From assembly GCA_937896105.1 (NCBI GenBank), contig CALBKR010000118.1, positions 1 through 16,018 on the forward strand: a stretch of 16,018 nucleotides of DNA, given 5' to 3'. Below are positions 7,021 through 15,602 of this stretch, piece after piece (position 1 is the stretch's first letter; each line of letters opens with the position of its first letter). This DNA comes from an uncultured Bacteroidales bacterium. GTDB taxonomy: Bacteria > Bacteroidota > Bacteroidia > Bacteroidales > Bacteroidaceae. A model generated the notes under the pieces. The model did no database searches. It saw nothing but the letters and a program-made list of their open reading frames with translations, and was not told where the DNA came from. Both the position numbers and the translations under genes were made by a program.

Positions 7021-7051
7021 CAAATTTATACATTGTTTATGTAAAATCAAA
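7021..7051 (-). promoter_or_regulatory. Promoter of the ATPase-DUF4435 operon
   Basis: On the minus strand TTTG (7051-7048), a 19-nt spacer and TAAATTTG (7028-7021) match the Bacteroidetes consensus exactly. Transcription would start near 7014, about 30 nt before the ATG at 6982, and would exclude the upstream in-frame ATG at 7033. Confidence 0.65.
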
Positions 7052-7117
7052 CTGCTGAAAGTGAATTATCATTAAATTTATAAAAATAACAATCACAAGT
7101 GTTCACAGCGGAGCTAA

Positions 7118-7133
7118 TTGTTTATATCTTTGC
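7118..7133 (+). promoter_or_regulatory. Promoter repeat copy 1 (possible P1 of the kinase-rpoN operon)
   Basis: TTGTTTATATCTTTGC contains TATCTTTG (7125-7132), a match to the -7 consensus TAnnTTTG. An identical 16-nt copy lies 85 nt downstream. No clear TTTG is found at the right distance upstream. A short inverted repeat GCGCT-AA-AGCGC (7132-7143) begins at its end. Transcription from here would give a leader of about 100 nt containing the hairpin at 7169-7193. Confidence 0.45.
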
Positions 7134-7168
7134 GCTAAAGCGCGAAAATATTCTTCACTCGCTGTGAT

Positions 7169-7193
7169 AAAGAATCAAGCAAGCTTGTTCTTT
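7169..7193 (+). repeat. Hairpin in the leader of the nucleoside kinase gene
   Basis: AAAGAA, a bulged T, CAAG, a CAAG tetraloop, then CTTG and TTCTTT form a 10-bp stem with one bulge. It lies between the two 16-nt promoter repeats. It is not followed by a clean T-run (next bases CTCGCTCG), so it is more likely a leader structure than a terminator. Confidence 0.45.
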
Positions 7194-7217
7194 CTCGCTC
7201 GTTTGTTTATATCTTTG
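7185..7217 (+). promoter_or_regulatory. Promoter P2 of the kinase-rpoN operon
   Basis: TTG (7185-7187) and TATCTTTG (7210-7217) are separated by 22 nt, a little longer than the usual 19-20. The -7 box lies in the second copy of the 16-nt repeat TTGTTTATATCTTTGC (7203-7218). Transcription would start near 7223-7224, about 15 nt before the ATG at 7238. Confidence 0.5.
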
Positions 7218-7237
7218 CCATAAATAATCGCAGAGCT

Positions 7238-8881
7238 ATGGTACGTATCTATTGCAGGAACAATGGTGTTACAAAGGAGTTCCCTTGCGGCGTGTCGCTG
7301 AAGGAAATCTATGACGGGCTGGGGCTTGATATGCCCTATGGCGTAATCGCAGCCCGTGTGAACAATGTCACCGAGGGGCTCGGTCTGAGGCTCTACCGCC
7401 ACAAGGATGTGGAGTTCATAGATGTGACATCGGACGACGGTATGCGTATGTATGTCCGTTCGCTGACATTCATCTTTATGAAGGCGATGAACGAGCTCTT
7501 CCCGGGTGAGACGGTACGTTTCGAAAATGCCATCTCAAAGGGTTACTACTGCCGTATGGACAAACCGCTCAGCGATGAGCAGGTAGCCTGGGTGCGTGAG
7601 AAGATGCAGCGCATAATAGACTGCGATATTCCCTTTGAACGGGTAGAGTGCCATACTGATGAGGCCATAGAGGTTTTTGAACGTATAGGACGTGTCGACA
7701 AGGTGCGTCTGCTCGAGACATACGACCATCTCTACACAAGCTATTATGAGCTCGACGGCTATGTCGACAGCTATTACAATGGACTTGTGCCGAGTACAGG
7801 CTATATAAAGCTGTTCGAGATTGAAAAATATGATGATGGTGTGCTGTTGCGTGTTCCCAATAAGGAGCGTCCGTCGGAACTTGAGGACAAGGTACCGCAG
7901 GAGAAACTGCACGAACTGTTCGAGGAACGTCTGCAATGGCACCAGAAGATGGGAGTGGTGACAATCGGTGATTTCAACAAGGCTGTTCGTGCCGGTTTCG
8001 GTACTGACCTTGTGAATATCTCCGAGGTATTGCAGGAGCGCCGTCTGTCGAAAATTGCCGATGAGATAGCGCAACGTGGTGCAAGGGTAGTGCTCATTGC
8101 CGGTCCTTCATCTTCGGGAAAAACAACATTCAGCAAGCGCTTGAGTATACAGCTGCTTGCCTGCGGGCTCAAACCCTATGCCATTTCGCTCGACGACTAT
8201 TTTGTGAACCGCACACTCACGCCGCGCAAGCCCGATGGCGATTACGATTTCGAGTCGATACACTCCATTGACCTGCCCTTCTTCAACGACTCGTTGGAGC
8301 GTATGTTGCGGGGCGAGGAGGTTGATATCCCTACATACAATTTCAAGACTGGCGAGCGCGAGTTCAATGGCAAACGGCTCAAGCTGACACCGCAGATGGT
8401 GCTGGTTATCGAGGGCACCCATGCCTTGAACCCGATGCTTACATCGCAGATTTCGGATAGTGACAAGTTCCGCATATATGTATCGGCACTCACATCGATA
8501 AAGCTCGATTATCACAACTACATATCCACTTCGGACAATCGCCTGTTGCGCCGCATTATACGTGATGCCAAATATCGTGGTTACCCGGCGCAGGAGACAA
8601 TAATGCGTTGGCCCGATGTGCGCCGTGGCGAGGAGAAATGGATATTCCCATATCAGGAGAATGCCGATGTGATGTTCAACTCGTCGCTCTTCTATGAACT
8701 TGCGGTGTTCAAGGCGCAGGCAGAGCCTATGCTGCGTGCCGTGCCCGAGAATGTGCCCGAATACTCCGAGGCGCAGAGGCTATTGCGCTTCCTGGATTAT
8801 ATTGCTCCTTTGCAGGACAAGGAACTGCCGCCAACATCGTTGGCGCGTGAGTTCCTTGGCGGCAGCAGTTTCAAATATTGA
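7238..8881 (+). CDS. Nucleoside kinase (TGS domain plus uridine kinase-like PRK domain)
   Basis: The 547-residue protein joins an N-terminal TGS-like domain (about residues 1-60) and a threonyl-tRNA synthetase-like second domain (about 60-250, with HKDVEF near the start) to a C-terminal phosphoribulokinase/uridine kinase fold. The kinase P-loop is GPSSSGKTT (289-297), followed by SLDDYFVNR and a DYDFESIHSID stretch typical of the family. Such fusions are annotated as nucleoside kinases in Bacteroidetes, Thermotogae and Firmicutes; the phosphate acceptor is not certain, and uridine kinase is one possibility. The ATG at 7238 begins the TGS strand directly. It is the first gene of a tight run: the rpoN ATG follows 8 nt after its stop. 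Two promoter-like repeats and a hairpin precede it. It is full length with no missing key motif. Confidence 0.88.
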   Translation: MVRIYCRNNGVTKEFPCGVSLKEIYDGLGLDMPYGVIAARVNNVTEGLGLRLYRHKDVEFIDVTSDDGMRMYVRSLTFIFMKAMNELFPGETVRFENAISKGYYCRMDKPLSDEQVAWVREKMQRIIDCDIPFERVECHTDEAIEVFERIGRVDKVRLLETYDHLYTSYYELDGYVDSYYNGLVPSTGYIKLFEIEKYDDGVLLRVPNKERPSELEDKVPQEKLHELFEERLQWHQKMGVVTIGDFNKAVRAGFGTDLVNISEVLQERRLSKIADEIAQRGARVVLIAGPSSSGKTTFSKRLSIQLLACGLKPYAISLDDYFVNRTLTPRKPDGDYDFESIHSIDLPFFNDSLERMLRGEEVDIPTYNFKTGEREFNGKRLKLTPQMVLVIEGTHALNPMLTSQISDSDKFRIYVSALTSIKLDYHNYISTSDNRLLRRIIRDAKYRGYPAQETIMRWPDVRRGEEKWIFPYQENADVMFNSSLFYELAVFKAQAEPMLRAVPENVPEYSEAQRLLRFLDYIAPLQDKELPPTSLAREFLGGSSFKY

Positions 8882-8889
8882 TACACGAT

Positions 8890-10326
8890 ATGTCCGGCAG
8901 CACGTTTTCACAGACACAGACGCAACAACAGGCTCTCACGCAGACCTTGTCCCCGCAGCAGCTGCTCGCAGTGCAGTTGCTCGAGATGACGACGGTAGAG
9001 ATTGAGGAACGTGTGCGTGGCGAGGTTATGGATAACCCCGCTCTCGATGCCGTTGAGCCCGATGAGGCTGTGTCATCGATGGACGATAGCGATGATACTG
9101 CCGATGTCTTCTCTCTCGACAGTGACGATGATTACAGCGGAAACGATGATATTCCGGTGGCATCTGGCGGTGGCTATGCGCCATCAATGGATGCAACGCT
9201 GGGCGACACCGTGTCGTTCGGCGACACGCTTCTTGAGCAACTTGGCGAGCTCTCATTGACCCCCGATGAGATTGCAATAGGCGAGTATCTGATAGGTTCG
9301 CTCGACGAGGATGGCCTGTTGCGTAAATCTCTCTCCGAAATTGAGGATGAACTGCTGATATACAACAATATATCTGCTACGGAACAGCAAGTGCTTACGG
9401 TACTGCAGGCGATACAGTCATTCGAGCCGGCCGGTATTGCGGCGCGTGACCTCAAGGAGTGTCTGCTGCTTCAGCTTGAGCGTAACAGGTCCGGTAAGGA
9501 CTATTCGTTGCATAAAAGGATATTGACCGAGTGTTATGACGACTTTGCCGGCAAGCGTTGGGCGCAGATTGCCGATAAACTTGGTGTCGCAGACGAAGAA
9601 TGTCGCGATGCCATTGCTGATATAATACGCCTGAATCCTCGCCCGGGAGCATCGCTCTCCGAAGGTGTCGGGCTCAGCCGTCAACAGGTGATGCCCGATT
9701 TTGTGCTCGACATAACCGATGAAAAGGTCTATGTCTCCTTGAACAATTCGCACATCCCTTCGTTGCGTGTGAACAGTGACTTTATGCAGATGCTCGATGA
9801 GCAGGCTTCGGGCAACAACTCCGAACAGCGTGCTGCGGCACAGTTCCTGAAGCAGAAGATTGATGCGGCAAAGGGCTTTATAAGCGCGGTGCAGCAGCGC
9901 GAAACGACAATGCTCGATACGATGCGTGCGATAGCATCGTTGCAGAAGGAGTATTTCATCAATGGCGGTGATGAGGCATTTCTCAAACCGATGATTCTGG
10001 AGGATATATCCAAGATGACTGGGTATGACATCTCTACCATATCGCGTGTGTGCAACAGCAAGTATGTGCAGACTCCTTGGAGTGTGACTCCGTTGAAATA
10101 CTATTTCAGTGATGGCGTGACGATGTCCGACGGTACAACACAGTCTGTGTATGAACTATTCCGCGTAATTCGCGAACTTGTGGACGGTGAGGATAAGATG
10201 AACCCCTTGACCGACCAGGTGTTGCAGGAAAAGCTCTATGAAATGGGCTATAATGTAGCCCGCCGCACAGTTGCAAAATACCGCGAACAGCTCGGTATCC
10301 CTGTTGCAAGGCTCCGTAAAGAGTAA
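8890..10326 (+). CDS. rpoN: RNA polymerase sigma-54 factor
   Basis: RpoN directs RNA polymerase to -24/-12 promoters that need AAA+ activators. The 478-residue product shows region I rich in Gln and Leu (about 1-45, with TLSPQQLLAVQLLEM and NPALD), a very acidic region II with many Asp and Ser (about 46-90), the core-binding region, a helix-turn-helix region near 370-390 (DISTISRVCNSKYV), and the diagnostic RpoN box ARRTVAKYRE (457-466) close to the C-terminus. A TTG at 8878 could extend the ORF by four residues, but it overlaps the kinase stop codon; the ATG at 8890 starts the usual region I and leaves 8 nt after the kinase stop. Translation is probably coupled to the kinase gene. The esterase gene follows 18 nt later. 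No activator gene is present in the window. Confidence 0.97.
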   Translation: MSGSTFSQTQTQQQALTQTLSPQQLLAVQLLEMTTVEIEERVRGEVMDNPALDAVEPDEAVSSMDDSDDTADVFSLDSDDDYSGNDDIPVASGGGYAPSMDATLGDTVSFGDTLLEQLGELSLTPDEIAIGEYLIGSLDEDGLLRKSLSEIEDELLIYNNISATEQQVLTVLQAIQSFEPAGIAARDLKECLLLQLERNRSGKDYSLHKRILTECYDDFAGKRWAQIADKLGVADEECRDAIADIIRLNPRPGASLSEGVGLSRQQVMPDFVLDITDEKVYVSLNNSHIPSLRVNSDFMQMLDEQASGNNSEQRAAAQFLKQKIDAAKGFISAVQQRETTMLDTMRAIASLQKEYFINGGDEAFLKPMILEDISKMTGYDISTISRVCNSKYVQTPWSVTPLKYYFSDGVTMSDGTTQSVYELFRVIRELVDGEDKMNPLTDQVLQEKLYEMGYNVARRTVAKYREQLGIPVARLRKE

Positions 10327-10344
10327 CAATTAATTTATGACAAT

Positions 10345-11199
10345 ATGAAACGCATTTCTCTTGCAACATTCTTTCTTGTAGTGGTATTGCTGCGCCTTTC
10401 AGCCCAGGAAAGTTATCCGGCAGTAATAGAGTGTGAGATGCAGAGCCAGGTGCTGGGGTGTGCAAAGAAGTACTGCATATACCTCCCGGCAGGTTACGGC
10501 AATGAGGACAAGAAATTTCCGGTTCTTTACCTTTTGCACGGCCTCACCGACACGCATACAGCCTGGCGTGACAAAGGTGATGTGCAGGAGATTGCTTCAA
10601 AGATATTTGCCTCGGGTAAGGCTTCCGAAATGGTCATTGTGATGCCAGATGCGGGAACGGCCTACGACGGTTATTTCAATTGTGAAGGCTGGCTTTATGA
10701 AGATTTCTTCTTTCAGGAGTTCATTCCTCATATCGAAGGCAAGTTCCGTGTTATCGGTGACAGACAGCACCGTGCCATAGCCGGTCTCTCAATGGGTGGC
10801 GGAGGTGCAACCTGGTATGCGATGAACCATAGTGATATGTTCTCCAGCGCCTATGCTATGAGCGCGCTTATGGGAATGGTTGAGAACAGTTGGATAAGTC
10901 AGAACCCGACTGACCGCAGAGAAATATTTATGCGCAGTGTAATAGAAAACAGCAACATTTCGTATGTAAAGAACGCGACTGATAGCCAGCGTGAGGGTAT
11001 TGCATCAGTGCGTTGGTTCATAGATGTTGGTGACGATGATTTCCTTTTCGACAACAATATGGAATTCGTGAAGGAGATGCGTCTCCGTCGCATCCCTTAC
11101 CAGTTGCGCGTACGTGACGGCGGACATACCTGGAAATATTGGCAGGAGGCTCTTTGGATTGCCTTGCCGTTCATTTCCGACGGTTTCGGTGTAAAGTAG
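10345..11199 (+). CDS. Secreted alpha/beta-hydrolase, esterase D / feruloyl esterase-like
   Basis: The 284-residue product belongs to the putative esterase family (PF00756). Residues 1-21 look like a signal peptide (MKR, a hydrophobic stretch, then LSAQ/ES), so it is likely exported to the periplasm or surface; there is no lipoprotein cysteine. The core shows an LLHG oxyanion-type segment near residue 70, the nucleophile elbow GLSMGG (147-152, Ser149), a probable acid Asp232 in GDDDFLF, and the catalytic His261 in DGGHTW. The full triad is therefore present. The natural ester is unknown: relatives cleave acetyl or feruloyl groups from plant glycans, or other small esters. It starts 18 nt after rpoN without a promoter of its own, so co-transcription is likely. 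The ATG at 10345 directly precedes the signal sequence. Confidence 0.88.
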   Translation: MKRISLATFFLVVVLLRLSAQESYPAVIECEMQSQVLGCAKKYCIYLPAGYGNEDKKFPVLYLLHGLTDTHTAWRDKGDVQEIASKIFASGKASEMVIVMPDAGTAYDGYFNCEGWLYEDFFFQEFIPHIEGKFRVIGDRQHRAIAGLSMGGGGATWYAMNHSDMFSSAYAMSALMGMVENSWISQNPTDRREIFMRSVIENSNISYVKNATDSQREGIASVRWFIDVGDDDFLFDNNMEFVKEMRLRRIPYQLRVRDGGHTWKYWQEALWIALPFISDGFGVK

Positions 11200-11227
11200 T
11201 CCTGCCGTACTTAAAATTCACATATTC

Positions 11228-11259
11228 TTTGCCTTTTTCTAAAAATAACAGTAATTTTG
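11228..11259 (+). promoter_or_regulatory. Promoter of fbp
   Basis: TTTG (11228-11231), a 20-nt spacer and TAATTTTG (11252-11259) match the Bacteroidetes consensus. Transcription would start near 11266, giving a leader of about 54 nt before the ATG at 11320. No terminator is seen between the esterase stop (11199) and this promoter. Confidence 0.6.
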
Positions 11260-11319
11260 CAATAATGCGTGGAGTCGTGGTCTGTGGGGCGCTTCTCCTG
11301 CGCGACAAAAAGAGATATT

Positions 11320-13311
11320 ATGGCAAAACCGCAATTTACAATCGAGGAGGTCAAGGAAGACCTCAGATATCTGCGTCTGCTGGCACGTGATTTCCCGACA
11401 GTGTCGAGCGTGACGACCGAAATTATAAACCTTGAAGCAATACTGCATTTGCCGAAACCCACCGAGCATTTCCTTGCCGATGTGCACGGCGAACACGAGG
11501 CTTTCCAGCACGTGCTGCGCAATGCTTCTGGAAACATCAAGCGCAAGGTGAATGAACTCTTCGGCAACACCATTACGCCCGAGGAAAAAAAGGATTTGTG
11601 TACCCTTATATACTATCCCGAGGAGAAACTGAAGCTTGTGCAGCAGTCGTGCGAGGATCTCGATGCCTACTATGCGACCTCGCTTAACCGTCTGATAGTC
11701 GTGTGCCGCAATGTGTCTTCAAAATATACACGTTCAAAGGTGCGCAAGAGCCTACCCGAGGAGTATGCCTACATCATCGAGGAACTTATGCACGAGGCCA
11801 ATGATTTCCAGAACAAGCAGGCCTATTTCAAGGTCATTATAGATACCATCATCGGTACAGGCCGTGCCGGTCATTTCATCACAGCCCTGTGCTATCTGAT
11901 ACAGCGTCTGATTATAGACCGTCTGCACATCCTTGGCGATATATTCGACAGGGGACCCGGTGCACATCATATAATGGATGCTTTGTGCAACTACCATCAT
12001 CTCGATATAACCTGGGGTAACCACGATGTGCTGTGGATGGGTGCCGCTGCGGGCAATACCTGCTGTATCGCAAGCGTGTTGCGCCTCTCACTGCGCGATG
12101 CCAATACAACGACACTCGAGGACGGCTATGCCATAAATATGGTTCCTCTTGCAACCTTTGCAATGGAGCAGTATGCCGATGACCCCTGCGAGATATACAT
12201 ACCGCGTGTCGATGAGGAGCGCACCAACTTCAACGAGAAGGATGTGCGCCTGATAGCGCAGATGCACAAGGCGATATCGGTCATCGAGTTCAAACTGTCG
12301 GGACAGATAGCGATGAAACATCCCGAGTGGAATATGATGGACCGTTGCCTTATGGAGTTCATAGACAAGGAACGTGGTATTATTACAATAGACGGCAAGG
12401 AATATGAACTTGGCGACAAGCTGTGGCCAACGCTTGATGTGAATAATCCATACGCCCTCACTCCCGAAGAGCAGGATGTCGTAGACCGTCTGCGCCATTC
12501 GTTTATGCGCAGTGAGCGCCTGCAGAACCACGTCAACTGCCTGTTGATGCGTGGCGGTATGTTTATGATATACAACTCGAACCTGATGTTCCACGCTGCC
12601 ATTCCCATCAACGAGGATGGCACGATGCGCGAGGTGGTGTTCGACGGTGTGCCCGTGAAGGGTAAGGAACTTATGAAAAAGGTTGAGCGTATGGCGCGTA
12701 CAGCCTTTGACAACGATGTCGATGAGGCTACACGCGAGCGCTATGCCGATTTCTTCTGGTATTTGTGGTGCGGTCCCGAGTCACCTCTCTTCGGCAAGGC
12801 TAAGATGGCGACCTTCGAGCGTTATCTGCTCGACGACAAGGAGGTGCAGAAGGAACCCAAAGGGTGGTATTATATCCTGCGTGACGACCCTGCCGTGTGC
12901 GACTATATCCTTGATGAGTTCGGTGTGAAGGGCAATCACCGTCACATTATCAATGGTCACGTTCCGGTACGTGTGTTCAAGGGCGAGACTCCGATAAAGG
13001 CCGATGGTCGTCTGATGGTCATCGACGGCGGCTTCTCAAAGATATATCACAACCGTACCGGTATTGCCGGATACACGCTTGTATACCACAGCCGTGGCTT
13101 CGAACTTGTGCAGCATACCCCTTTTACATCTACCGAAGAGGCAATACTGAACGGAACGGATATCGAGAGCACAACAAAAATTGTTGAGGTAGTAGGAGAG
13201 CGTGAGAAGGTTCGCGATACAGACATAGGCCGTGGCATTATGGTGAAGATAGCCGACCTGGAGCGTCTCTTGTATGCATACCGCAAGGGTATTATCAAGG
13301 AGAGACCATAA
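11320..13311 (+). CDS. fbp: Fructose-1,6-bisphosphatase, class III
   Basis: This enzyme removes the C1 phosphate of fructose 1,6-bisphosphate in gluconeogenesis. The 663-residue length fits the large Firmicutes/Bacteroidetes class III enzymes (Pfam FBPase_2), not the short class I form. Metallophosphatase-type metal motifs are visible: DVHGEH (54-59), GDIFDRG (206-212) and GNHD (233-236). The C-terminal half has NGHVPVRVFKGETPIKA and DGGFSKIYH, also typical of the class. A GTG at 11269 would add 17 residues, but the ATG at 11320 (MAKPQFTIEEV) matches the usual family start and lies downstream of the predicted transcription start. The gene has its own promoter at 11228-11259. purE follows after 52 nt with no terminator, so fbp, purE and ispG may share a transcript. 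Confidence 0.96.
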   Translation: MAKPQFTIEEVKEDLRYLRLLARDFPTVSSVTTEIINLEAILHLPKPTEHFLADVHGEHEAFQHVLRNASGNIKRKVNELFGNTITPEEKKDLCTLIYYPEEKLKLVQQSCEDLDAYYATSLNRLIVVCRNVSSKYTRSKVRKSLPEEYAYIIEELMHEANDFQNKQAYFKVIIDTIIGTGRAGHFITALCYLIQRLIIDRLHILGDIFDRGPGAHHIMDALCNYHHLDITWGNHDVLWMGAAAGNTCCIASVLRLSLRDANTTTLEDGYAINMVPLATFAMEQYADDPCEIYIPRVDEERTNFNEKDVRLIAQMHKAISVIEFKLSGQIAMKHPEWNMMDRCLMEFIDKERGIITIDGKEYELGDKLWPTLDVNNPYALTPEEQDVVDRLRHSFMRSERLQNHVNCLLMRGGMFMIYNSNLMFHAAIPINEDGTMREVVFDGVPVKGKELMKKVERMARTAFDNDVDEATRERYADFFWYLWCGPESPLFGKAKMATFERYLLDDKEVQKEPKGWYYILRDDPAVCDYILDEFGVKGNHRHIINGHVPVRVFKGETPIKADGRLMVIDGGFSKIYHNRTGIAGYTLVYHSRGFELVQHTPFTSTEEAILNGTDIESTTKIVEVVGEREKVRDTDIGRGIMVKIADLERLLYAYRKGIIKERP

Positions 13312-13363
13312 ATGTCCAAACGGGAAACTAAGAAAAGTATTTAGGCAAAACAAACTACGATAT

Positions 13364-13870
13364 ATGAAAGCAATAGTAAGTGTGATAATGGGCAGTACAT
13401 CGGATCTGCCTGTAATGAAGAAGGCTACCGATTTCCTCAATGAGATGAAAGTTCCTTTTGAGGTCAATGCCCTCTCGGCACACCGTACACCCGAGGCTGT
13501 CGAGGCCTTCTCGAAGGGTGCCAAGGAGCGTGGAGTGAAGATAATAATAGCTGCAGCCGGTATGGCAGCCCATTTGCCGGGTGTGATAGCTGCAAGTACC
13601 ACTCTCCCGGTAATCGGCGTGCCCATCAACAGTACATTGGATGGTATGGATGCTCTGCTTGCAATCGTGCAGATGCCTCCGGGCATTCCTGTAGCCACCG
13701 TGGGCGTGAACGCCTCTCTCAATGCAGCTATTCTGGCTGGAGAGATGCTGGCACTTGCCGATGAAGAGCTTGCAGGGCGTCTTGCCGAGTACAAGAGCAA
13801 CCTCAGGAAGAAGATAGAGAAGGCTAACGAAGAGCTCAAGGAACTCAAGTATGAATACAAGACCAATTGA
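13364..13870 (+). CDS. purE: 5-(carboxyamino)imidazole ribonucleotide mutase
   Basis: PurE forms CAIR in de novo purine synthesis. The 168-residue product is of normal length. Family motifs are GSTSD (10-14), SAHRTPE (38-44, with His40) and AAGMAAHLPG (64-73), followed by LPVIGVPINS and a QMPPGIPVATVG stretch near residues 105-118. The ATG at 13364 is used because the family begins MKAIVSVIMGS; an upstream in-frame ATG at 13274 lies inside fbp. Whether it works as the PurK-dependent mutase (class I) or as a direct AIR carboxylase (class II) cannot be settled here, and no purK is in the window. Its last 20 nt overlap the start of ispG, indicating translational coupling. Confidence 0.96.
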   Translation: MKAIVSVIMGSTSDLPVMKKATDFLNEMKVPFEVNALSAHRTPEAVEAFSKGAKERGVKIIIAAAGMAAHLPGVIAASTTLPVIGVPINSTLDGMDALLAIVQMPPGIPVATVGVNASLNAAILAGEMLALADEELAGRLAEYKSNLRKKIEKANEELKELKYEYKTN

Positions 13871-15602
13871 TATCGACCTTTTCAACTACCGTCGCCGTGC
13901 GACAGTGGATGTCAACGTGGGTGGTGTCACCATCGGTTGCACGGTTCCTGTTCGTGTGCAGTCTATGACCAATACAAGCACTATGGACACTGATGGCAGT
14001 GTGGAGCAGGTGCTTCGCATCGTTGCCAAGGGTGGCGAGTTGGTACGTCTGACAACACAAGGTAACCGTGAAGCTGTGAATATGGGCTCCATAAAGGAAC
14101 AGCTCAAGGCAAGGGGCTGCAATGTTCCGCTTGTAGCCGATGTGCATTTCAATGCATCGGTTGCCGACACAGCAGCACGTTATGCCGACAAGGTGCGTGT
14201 GAACCCGGGAAACTATGTCGACCCGGCAAGGACATTCAAGCAGCTTGAGTATACCGATGCAGAGTATGCCGATGAACTCAAGCGTTTGCGCGAGCGTTTC
14301 GTGGCGTTCCTCGATATCTGCAAGGCCGAAGGCCGCGCAGTGCGTGTCGGCGTGAACCACGGTTCGCTGAGCGACCGCATAATGAGCCGTTACGGTGATA
14401 CTCCTTCGGGCGTCGTGGAGTCGTGTATGGAGTTCCTGCGTATCTGCCGCGACGAGAATTTCGACAATGTGGTAGTGTCGATAAAGACAAGCAACACCAC
14501 GATGATGGTAACCACCGTGCGCCGTCTTGTGCGTGTGATGGCCGAGGAGGGCATTGCCTATCCGTTGCATCTTGGTGTTACCGAGGCCGGTGATGCCGAG
14601 GATGGCCGCATAAAGAGTGCAGTGGGTATTGGAGCTCTGCTGGCCGACGGTATAGGTGATACTGTGCGTGTGTCGCTTGCCGAGGCTCCTGAGAACGAAA
14701 TACCTTTAACCAAAGAACTTGTAGGGCATGTGGCCCGACTTGTAGGACACGAGCCGATAGATGCCGTTGTGGCGCCGGGTTTCAATTATGAGGAACCAGT
14801 GCGTCGCCTAACAAAGCCCGTGGGCAAGGTTGGCGGGGCGAATGTGCCTGTAGTGGTTGGCGGCAATGTCGATGACAAGGATATTGCGCCCGATTTCGTG
14901 GCTTCCGACATTGATGTCATTGCTTTGGAGAGTGCTGTTGACGGTGCATTTATAGCTGTTGCCTACAATGATTTGACAGCCGGAAACATTGCAAAGATAA
15001 AACTTCTCAAGGATATAGTGCTTGTCGCTTCGTCGCAGCACGTGAACGCTGTGGGTGAGTTGCGTGCACTTGTGCATAGGCTGGCGGTCGAGGGCGTTGA
15101 AGCTCCTGTAATCATCCGCCGTTCATACAATGAATCGAGTGTCGATACGCTGCGCATCAAGGCTTCGGCCGATTTAGGCGTTCTGCTCATAGATGGCCTT
15201 GTCGATGGTCTTTGGCTCGAGAACCCGTCAAGCAGTGCAGCGGAACTGAACCCGATAATGTTCGGAATCCTGCAGGCTACGCGTTCAAGGATAAGCAAGA
15301 CTGAATACATTGCTTGTCCCGGCTGTGGCCGCACAATGTATGACCTTCAAGGAACTTTGGCAAGGATAAAGGCTGCCACTGCACACCTTAAAGGCTTGAA
15401 GATTGGTGTGATGGGCTGCATTGTCAACGGTCCGGGCGAAATGGCCGATGCCGATTATGGTTATGTGGGTGCTGCACGCGGCAAGGTGTCGCTCTACCGC
15501 CGCAAGGAGTGTGTCGAGAAGAATATCCCCGAAGATGAGGCTATCGAGAGGCTTCTGCTGTTGATAGAGACAGATAATGATATGAAAATAATGAGAAACT
15601 AA
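13851..15602 (+). CDS. ispG: 4-hydroxy-3-methylbut-2-en-1-yl diphosphate synthase, long form
   Basis: IspG (GcpE) converts ME-cPP to HMBPP, the penultimate MEP-pathway step, using a 4Fe-4S cluster. The 583-residue product is the long form known from Bacteroidetes, Chlamydiae and plants, with an insert between the TIM barrel and the cluster domain; E. coli IspG is about 370 residues. The barrel begins VRVQSMTNTSTMDT near residue 30. Cluster ligands are Cys489 and Cys492 (ACPGCGRTMYDLQ), Cys523 (MGCIVNGPGE) and Glu530. The start ATG at 13851 lies inside purE, so the two genes overlap by 20 nt in different frames. Together with dxs it gives this locus two enzymes of the pathway. The TAA stop at 15600-15602 is the loop of the terminator that closes the transcript. 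Confidence 0.97.
   Translation: MNTRPIDIDLFNYRRRATVDVNVGGVTIGCTVPVRVQSMTNTSTMDTDGSVEQVLRIVAKGGELVRLTTQGNREAVNMGSIKEQLKARGCNVPLVADVHFNASVADTAARYADKVRVNPGNYVDPARTFKQLEYTDAEYADELKRLRERFVAFLDICKAEGRAVRVGVNHGSLSDRIMSRYGDTPSGVVESCMEFLRICRDENFDNVVVSIKTSNTTMMVTTVRRLVRVMAEEGIAYPLHLGVTEAGDAEDGRIKSAVGIGALLADGIGDTVRVSLAEAPENEIPLTKELVGHVARLVGHEPIDAVVAPGFNYEEPVRRLTKPVGKVGGANVPVVVGGNVDDKDIAPDFVASDIDVIALESAVDGAFIAVAYNDLTAGNIAKIKLLKDIVLVASSQHVNAVGELRALVHRLAVEGVEAPVIIRRSYNESSVDTLRIKASADLGVLLIDGLVDGLWLENPSSSAAELNPIMFGILQATRSRISKTEYIACPGCGRTMYDLQGTLARIKAATAHLKGLKIGVMGCIVNGPGEMADADYGYVGAARGKVSLYRRKECVEKNIPEDEAIERLLLLIETDNDMKIMRN

Noticed and set aside
6983..7033. Upstream ATG at 7033 as start of the ATPase
   Set aside because: It lies upstream of the predicted transcription start near 7014, adds a 17-residue tail unlike the family, and has no ribosome-site advantage.
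8878..8889. TTG start for rpoN four codons upstream
   Set aside because: It overlaps the kinase stop codon and adds only four residues. The ATG at 8890 directly precedes region I.
11269..11319. GTG start adding 17 residues to Fbp
   Set aside because: The added residues do not look like the family N-terminus, and the GTG would sit only about 3 nt after the predicted transcription start.
13274..13363. Extended PurE start inside fbp
   Set aside because: The family begins at MKAIVSVIMGS, and the extension is out-of-frame fbp sequence with no family similarity.
13036..13866. Long antisense ORF (276 residues) across the fbp 3' end and purE
   Set aside because: It has low-complexity composition typical of a codon shadow and no motif. 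The plus-strand purE and fbp are unambiguous.
13845..14570. Antisense ORF (241 residues) inside ispG
   Set aside because: His-rich shadow of ispG codons; no promoter or family motif.
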